From positions 1,248,845 through 1,312,844 of the forward strand of contig NC_133493.1 in assembly GCF_025370935.1 (NCBI RefSeq): a stretch of 64,000 nt of DNA. The letters are read 5' to 3'. Positions 48,801 to 57,800 of the stretch are shown piece by piece (within the stretch, counting starts at the first letter, position 1; every line of letters starts with the position of its first letter). The stretch comes from Choristoneura fumiferana. Lineage: Eukaryota; Arthropoda; Insecta; Lepidoptera; Tortricidae. The translations under genes and the position numbers were made by a program. The notes beneath the pieces are model-generated. The model made no database searches and was not told where the DNA came from. It saw only the letters and a program-made list of their open reading frames with translations.

Positions 48801-51800
48801 GAAGGTTCTCGAATGGCGTCCGCGGACCGGGAGACGAGCTGTCGGTAGGCCTCCAACAAGATGGAGCGACGACCTGGTTAAAATCGCGGGATCGCGGTGG
48901 ATGCGGAAAGCACAAGACCGGTCTGAGTGGAGAGCTTCGGGGGACCGTGTGCGAAATAGACAAAAACATACTTGGTCCAAACTCTTATTTTGAATGATAT
49001 TTTGGCATAACGCGAAAGTGTCAGCGACTAAAGGTTTGCGGGGAGCTATGTAATGGGTGGTCGTGCTCTCTCCCTCCCTCTGCACGGTCTGTGTCCGTCT
49101 CTCAGGCAACGTGGGCGGCTACAACGGCGTGTTCGTGTGCGGTCCGACGCCGTACCTGCTGGTGCTGACGGCGCGCGGCGAGCTGCGCGTGCACCCGCTG
49201 TGCCCGGAGGAGGCGCCCGTCTCCACGTTCGCGCCCTTCAACAACACCAACTGTCCGCAAGGGCTGCTCTACTTTAACGCTAAGGTAACCAGAAGCCAGA
49301 ACTAGATCACCAGTGGTTCAAGTACCCGCCGATAAACGCCGTGTAAACGCTAGTCAATTATAATAGTTATTTATGTGGTTAGTGCATAATGCCTAATTAT
49401 GTATAGCCGCATACATAACTTTATCTACATGCATATCATAAGTTTTCTATAATACGTTTAGATATGGCCTGTATTTTTAAGTTAGTGTTACTGATAACTA
49501 GTTTGAAGTACCTACCAAAACTTAAATAAAACAGGTAATAAAAAACTAAAGTTTTATTTATAATAATAATTATTATCTACATGCATGTCATAAGTTTTCT
49601 ACAATATGTACATACATGCATTGTTAAAAAAAGTATTATCGATACTTTAATGTTAACATTAAGATGCGCTGTACTTTAATGTGAACATTAAGATGCACCC
49701 GCAGATACCAGGTTTCTTAATAAAGGCCATTTGATAGTCGTTTCTGAACATATAATAGGGAAGTTATGATATGCATGAAGATAAATGTCATTTTCGTCAC
49801 ACTTGCTCGTAAACAGTGTCGTAACATGCAAACTACCTTGGTTGCAATCCTCCAAATAAAACCCTCAAAGTCGAAGTCAAAGTCAAAATATCTTTATTCA
49901 ATTTAGGCTATAACAAGCACTTATGAATGTCAAGAAAAAATCTACCACCGGTTCGGAAAAACCTCTGTTGAGAAGAATCCGGCAAGAAACTCAACAAGGT
50001 ATATTTTTTTAAACAGATTTACAATATTATTAAATTATATCTATACATCACAAGTATTTAACACAACTTTATTTTTAATACAGTAGGTTCGCTATTTGAA
50101 GGGATCGCTAATGCGGATTGGAATTATTTCCAAATATCCCTGTCCGTGATATAATCATTAACTTTATAATACGCCTTAGATATTAATGTCTTCTTGACAA
50201 TAGATCTGAATTTTGTATCCGTTTCATTTATAATATTTTTTGGAATTTTATTATAAAAACGTATGCAATTTCCCAGAAACGACTTTTTGGTTTGGTTGGG
50301 GAACTGGCGCTGCCAAGAGCGCAATCAGCGGTATCGGCAATTTTTGAAAACATATTCGTTTTTATTTTACGAATATACAATTTTACTCGCAAATGTGATG
50401 TAAAACATTGTATACCGTACGGGCGGTACTGGAATTACAAACATCGACTCATTAAAGCCCTCAGTTTTCGACTTCGGGCTTCTAATAGACTCTCGTTTGT
50501 AATTCCTTATTTACCGCCCTGAAGACACAATGCACTATTACAGTCGGAGCTCCGCATCTGCGCGCTGCCGACGCACCTGTCATACGATGCGCCGTGGCCG
50601 GTGCGCAAAGTGCCCATCCGGATGTCGCCGCACTTCGTCACCTACCACATGGAGTCCAAGACTTACTGCCTCGTGGCCAGCGCCGCCGCGCCCTCGCACA
50701 CATACTACAAGTTCAACGGGGAGGACAAGGAGGAGTCCACTGAGAACAAGGGGGACAGGTGAGACACTTGCTTCATCATCATCATCAACACCCTCATCAT
50801 TATCATCATCGTTATGGTGATATGCACTTTGTGACGGAACACACGGAGTCCAAGATAGAGGTGGACATTATTTAACGCCACCGGTTACAGTAACCAGTGA
50901 CGTGACACCGAATCACTGGTTTCACGTCAAGCGACAAAGTGGTGATTTTTGTAACGAGCTTCTTTTGTGGTGATGCGAGTCGTTCCAGCGTCATAGACGT
51001 CACGAACGGAACGAAACGAATGGCATGGTTTTACGTTTCACTCAAGCGACAAGTGGTGATTTTTATAACGAGCTACTTTGTTTGTGATGATGCGATTTTC
51101 GTTTTAACGTTACAGACGTAACGAACGGAACGAATGGCATGGAATGGAGTAAAAATTATAGCCGCTTACCCTTACCGCTGTAAGAGTTTGGTTGGCGCCT
51201 TACATGAATTTAAATATGATTTGTATTGCAGTAAGGTATAAATTAGGTTGAAGGAAGAATCCTACTATATTAATTAATAAATATTATAAAGTATCAGTTA
51301 CAGTTACAGAACTTAAAGTTTAAATTAGCCATCATGAAGTAATTTATATGACTACAGCCAAAAATCACACTTGTGATAAGTCATAGCTCAATAGCTTATT
51401 ACTAATTACGTTAAATACTCAGTTACAGTGACATTCACAAAACGCGTCACCGCACCGCGTACGTACAATAAAAGAAACTGGTTACCAAAATCACTGGTTT
51501 TAGTAACCAGTGACGTGATTCTTGTCACCAGTTTCGTTTCGTTTCGCTCAAATCACGTAACGACCCATGCCTAGTCCAAGACTTACTGCCTCGTGGCCAG
51601 CGCCACCGCGCCCTCACATACCTACTACAAGTTCAACGGAGAGGACAAGAAAGAGTCCACTGAGAACAAGGGGGACAGGTGAGATAACACACACGAGTGA
51701 CAGTCCTCTGCTGAGGTGAGTTCCTCCAGTGATGTGCGAGAATGTGTTGTGAACCGCTGGGTTTAGAGTATTTAAATTTTGGATAGTTGACACAACCTCA

Positions 51801-54800
51801 ATGAAGACCACGATCTAAATTTTGGGAATTCCAAGAGGAATTTTGTAAAATCCCGGAATTTCAATTGTAACTACTAGAACGAATAGTTTAGGCGTGCGAA
51901 ACCGCGGGTAAACTAGTTTACTACATATTATGTTCTTATCCTCACTTTATGACAGTCCGGTTGTATCTCTCAACTGCGTTTGTTTGAGGAGTATATCTAC
52001 ATACAAATCTGGTTGTATCTCTCAACTGCGTTTGTTTGAGGAGTGTAAGTGGTCTACTATCTCACAATATTTAGTTACTGTTCTCCTGATTCCAGATTCC
52101 CGTACCCGATGCTGGAGCGTTTCTCTGTGTGTCTGTTTTCACCGGTGTCGTGGGAGATCATACCTAACACCAAGATAGAGCTGGACGAGTGGGAACATGT
52201 CACTTGTCTCAAGAACGTGGCGCTGTCTTATGAGGGCACCAGGTAACTCTTGTTTAATGAAAAAAGTCACCTTATGGTGTCATCATCATCATCCCAGCCT
52301 ATATACGTCCCACTGCTGGGCACAGGCCTCCTCTCAGAACAAGAGGGCTTGGGCTATAGTCCCCACGCGGGCCCAGTGCGGATTGGGAATTTCACACGCA
52401 CCATTGAATTGCTTCGCAGGTTTGTGCAGGTTTCCTCACGATGTTTTCCTTCACCGCAAAGCTCGTGGTAAATTTCAAATGTAATTCCGCACATGAATTT
52501 GGAAAAACTCAGAGGTGCGAGCCGGGGTTTGAACCCACGACCCTCTGTTTGAGAGGCGATAGGTCAAACCACTAGGCCACCACGGCTTACTAGGCCACCA
52601 CGGCTTATGTTGTCAGCATCCCTATAATTCGCACAAAGCGTTTTCGCTCGTCCTTGATTATCCCGGACAGCTGAAGAGCGGAATGCTCTGACGGCTTCTG
52701 CGCTCCATGCTCGCTACAATATGGTAGTCTTCAAATCGAGGGTGAATGGGCATTAGCACGGTTGCCATTTTAGTCCATATCTTCGCTTACCATCACGCGT
52801 GATTGTGGACAAACGTAAGCCTATTTCTGTGGAAAATAGTAACTAGCGGACCCGGCAGACGACCTGCCCGAAAAAACACTACATTAAAATTATGATAACA
52901 TACCAACAACAGCGCCATCTAGCGGGTCCAATTGCGTTTCCAAACCATCAACCAACGTGGTTTTGCCATGTCAATTATTTTAAGTGAATATTGTTCTAGG
53001 CAAATATAAAATAACTAACTTATTAAGTTAGTGTGCGGGGATGGGGTCTATAACTGACAGTTACGAAACCCATGAACATTTTGTATGGGAAAATGTTTTT
53101 TATTTTTTTATTTAATTTTTTAGTCAATATTCCAATGTTTTTAATAGTTATTCTTATTCTGCTATTCGGTACGGAGACAAATACAACAAATCAAAAACCA
53201 TGAAAATCAAGATCAATGATACGTTTATAAAATTATAAGTAGAGGGGATAAATAAACAAAAGGACGACCTGAGGGCTTTTCAGCTCGATTGGCGTGGAGA
53301 TTGGCGGAGGAAAGGGGAGGCCTTTGCCCAGCAGTGGGACATAATACAGGCTACATAAAAAAAAGTGGAGGTACTCAGCGGGATTCCTTGTGCTTCCAAA
53401 TCCGAAAAATTCCCTCTTCGGCTCCTCTACTATGAACATCTGAAACTTTGCATATTACCCGAACGTTTCCAGGTCCGGTCTCCGCGGGTACATAGCCATA
53501 GGGACCAACTACAACTACAGCGAAGACATCACGTCACGAGGGAGGGTCAGTATATCTTCTTCACTAGAACGTCTTTGACAGATGTAGTAATTACGAGTAA
53601 TACTTAGATGCGAGTCACCGGTTATGTTACTATGGAAATTAAAATAAGTGTTTTGTTAAAAAAATAGTTTTTGCTGATTGTACAGTCACCAGCACCAATA
53701 TCTGACAGAACAAGCGTGCATAAATATCTGATACGACTCTATTTCTAAGGCCGGAAGGACGTGTCAGATATTTTTGCACGCTCCGCTGTGGCAGATATTA
53801 ATGCTGGTGACTGTACGTACTCGTGTTGCCGTCCAGCTGACGTAACACCAAATTTCATGTCTATCCGACCACTAAAAGTGAATCAAAACAGGGCATATTA
53901 GGCAAAGCTCGGCGCAGGGGGCGACACTAGCGCAAATCCATGACAACGTCACTATTTACTCACCATTTCCTCACCATTTAGATGGTTGGCGGTCCTCTGC
54001 TGTGCGTTTTTCCAGAAATTTCCTGCCTCGCACAGCAAAACTCTGGAGTGAGCTATCGCCTGCGGTATTCCCGGACCGCTATGACCTTCAAGTTTTCAAG
54101 AAAAGAGCGTACTCCTACCTTAAAGGCCGGCAACGCACTTGTGACTCTTCTGGTGTTGCAGGTGTCCATGGGCGACGGTAATCGCTTACCATCAGGCGAT
54201 CCGCCTGCTCGTTTTCCCCCTATACCAACGTCAGTTTCCTTTATATTTTGTCGTCATGACAGATCATGACCAAAGAGTATTAGTACAGTCACCAGCACCA
54301 ATATTTGACGCAACAAGCATGCATAAATATCTGATACGACTTTATTTCTAGGGCCGGACGGACGTGTCACATATTTTTGCACGCTCCGCTGCGGCAGATA
54401 TTAATGCTGGTGACTACAATACTATATTGAATAGTAAACAGTACAGAGAACACAATATATTAAGGTATTTATCGCTTCAGAGCGTAATAGAAATAATCAC
54501 ATGATATTTTACATCGATAGTAACGATAGAGCTATATTTCCAAAAATTCAATTGAAATAATAAGGGTTTATGGTATTTAAGATACTGAAAAAACTGTTTA
54601 CGGTTTTGTGCTAGTGCTGCACTCTGACGGGAGAAAATTACAGTAATATTCCCTTAAAGAAATAAATATAGAAGAAAGAAAGAAAGAAAGAAAATACATT
54701 TATTCACAACACAAGACACAACAATAGTATTAAGTACAAATAGACAACACGTAGGAAAGTATGTGTCATTGCGGTTGTGAATAGGACACTGGCTCAGCAT

Positions 54801-57800
54801 AATGCTGAAGCGTTAATAATAAACACCCCAGCGCTGATTTTCAGCCAGCACCGTTGGTGACCCTCGGACCGCTACAAAGATATACTACACAGTTTTATTA
54901 CTATACATAAGACTACACTACTATAGACTACTATATACAAGAAGTAAAATAAGCTTGTAAAAGCCAGGTATATCTCATCGCATCCGCCGTACGCTTTCAG
55001 ATAATAATATACGACATCATAGACGTGGTCCCCGAGCCGGGCCAGCCGCTCACGAAGAATCGCTTCAAGGAGATCTACGCCAAGGAACAGAAGGGACCAG
55101 TCACTGCGCTCACTCAAGTGCTCGGGTACCTCATATCTGCCGTTGGACAGAAGGTAATTCGTTTATTTTTTACTCTATTCATTTAACTAGCCGTTACCCG
55201 GGACTCCGTCCGCGTAGAATAGGCTAGACGACTAAAAAAACTGTTAAGTCCGTCAGTTAGATAGTGTCAATGACTGTACACGTATTTTTTCTTTTCTTTG
55301 ACAAACAAAAAATGACGAGGATACAGTGCTTAGATGTTTCGAGTGAAGTCACTATATGGTACTATTTTTACCTAATAGTTTGATGATCTATACCTTTGTC
55401 GATTTTTAATAATTTGATAAACCAAATCTCTCATTCTGAGAGGAGACCTGTGCCCAGCAGTGGGACGTATATAGGCTGGGATGATGATGCTGATAAACCA
55501 AAGAATACGCGTCCCATATTTTTCCATAATCTAACTGTCAGACTAAATAGAATGATATGTTTTTAACCCAGTCGCCATTCTGTTAGCGCTATCCCGCGGG
55601 TACTGTGCAATATTCGCGATAGAAACTATCCCCCTTATTATAAACTGGAACAGCCTATGTTACTAACAAATGGTCCCTTTTTAATAATCTAAATGTCAGA
55701 CAGATAGAATGAAATGAATTTTAGTCGCCATTTTTAACTAAAATAGGTTTGATTGTCGCGAATAAGAAACTATCTGTTTAGGCGATGAGCTAGCCTGATG
55801 AGGATGGGTGTCGACGGTAGGGCTTTCTTCAATTAAGGAGCTTTTATGATTTTAAAGCTTTTAATAAACTTAAAGTTCGTACAATAATTTCGATACAATT
55901 TGAAATAAATGCAAGACGTTAAAAAATTCAAATCTTGTAAGTGAAAGGTGAAACGAATGAAGAATGACGGTTGTTTCATATTTTTCTAAGACGTCCGGCG
56001 CGCTCCCTTGCGGTGGATCCGTGTATTAATCTTGAAACGGCGAGTGGTGCGATTCGCACAAACTATCTATATACTGTGATGAAGTAACAACATTTAGGGG
56101 CTGTTTCACCATCCATCGATTAGCGTTAACCGACGGTTAAATGTGATGCCGTCTCCGTCTATTCGAACAAAACAAATAGAGACGGCATCACACCTAACCG
56201 CCAGTTAACACTAATCAATGGATGGTGAAACAGCCCCTTATAGTTTTAGTGGGATATAAAAAAATACAATTTATTATTTATGGCATCGGTTAACGGCGCG
56301 GTTTGTATCGATGCTGCATTCCGCAATAGCTCTGAATAACAATATTTGTTAATTAAACCTTCGAATAGTGACAGTGCAGCTTTATGTATATAGAAAAACA
56401 AATCATAAACAACATAGCTCAATGAAACCGACTTCGATGTACGACGCTCGCTAAAGTCCGTAAAGCCGCAACAGTCCGCACCACCACTTCAATACCTAGT
56501 TTTCAGGCGTACAAAGTCTGCTATTATTTATACACAAAATTATTTACAATGTCTATAATCACATTTAATATTGAATTCACAGTTAAAGACTTGCGCCATT
56601 CAGCCACCGACAGCAAATTAAAAAAAAATCTGCATCCAAAATACTTGCACAATGTTGATGCTTACTCTAATTGTAATAACACCTACCTATAAATTTTATT
56701 ATAAAATACTTAACAGCAACAAACTATAAGTCACTACTCACTACCATATCTAATGATTTATGCAAGCGAAGTCCTCATGTCCAGTTTGTATTAGAGCCTT
56801 CCCCAAGTTTATAGTATATTTCCTTCCCGATAGATGGCGCCGTACGGTAGTTACATCGCGCTATCGTTTGGTCGAATTCAAATGTGCTTGAGAGTTGTTT
56901 GAATCTTTGATAGTTGACAGACAGACGGAACAAGGGTTCCGTTTTTACCTTATTTTTTGGGAGTTCCTCAGTCATAGGAGCTTTTTATGTACATTGAAAT
57001 TTAGAAGCGATTAGAGCAGAGTGGTCTATCTATTAGTTATATCACTCGTGCATATGCTATGCCCGCGACTTCCTCTGCGCAGAGCTAGGGTATCGCGCGG
57101 TGGCGCCCTCTCTCTACCGAAATGACCGTTGAACTTAGCACCTTGGCACTTGGCACCTATTTAGTATAGATCTCACTTCTTTTGTCGTTGAAGTCAACAA
57201 TCAAGGCATATATCATAATATTGAACTTCGCTCTCATTTCACATTTATTAAGATTACTTTTTGGAGTCTTTTTGTATTTCTTATTTCACCTCCAAATTTT
57301 GTTACTTTTACAAAAAGTAATCTTAATTTGATTGCTTAATAGCGACATCTCTTGTCCCTGTTGAGCGGATAGTTCCAAGGGAATGTTTGATGTATCTCGA
57401 TGAGAACTAAAAACATAGATGGCGTTAGTGTCGCTGCTTAAGTGACTAATGAAAAAAGCAAGTTGAAATGTGGGTGCATAGGAGAAATTCGTGTCTAGAC
57501 TCCTGTCCAGTGGTGGTGTAGGGGAATAGCACGCAGCACGGATTGCAGAGGACCTGGGTTCGATTCCCAGCGCTGGTCTATTTTTCTGTTTCAGCTTGAA
57601 ATATATAGATTTCACATTTATATTTTGATGGGATTATTATTATCGAATCTTGTATCTTGTCCACAGATCTACATCTGGCAACTGAAAGACAACGACCTTG
57701 TGGGCGTGGCCTTCATCGATACGCAGATATACGTGCACCGCATGATGGCTGTCAAGAATCTGGTGCTGGTCGCAGACGTGTACAAGTCCGTATCGCTGCT

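Noticed and set aside
52250..52484. Frames of 73-95 aa, also seen at 40846-41115
   Set aside because: Translations of the Metulj-like SINE; the same peptide recurs with every copy.
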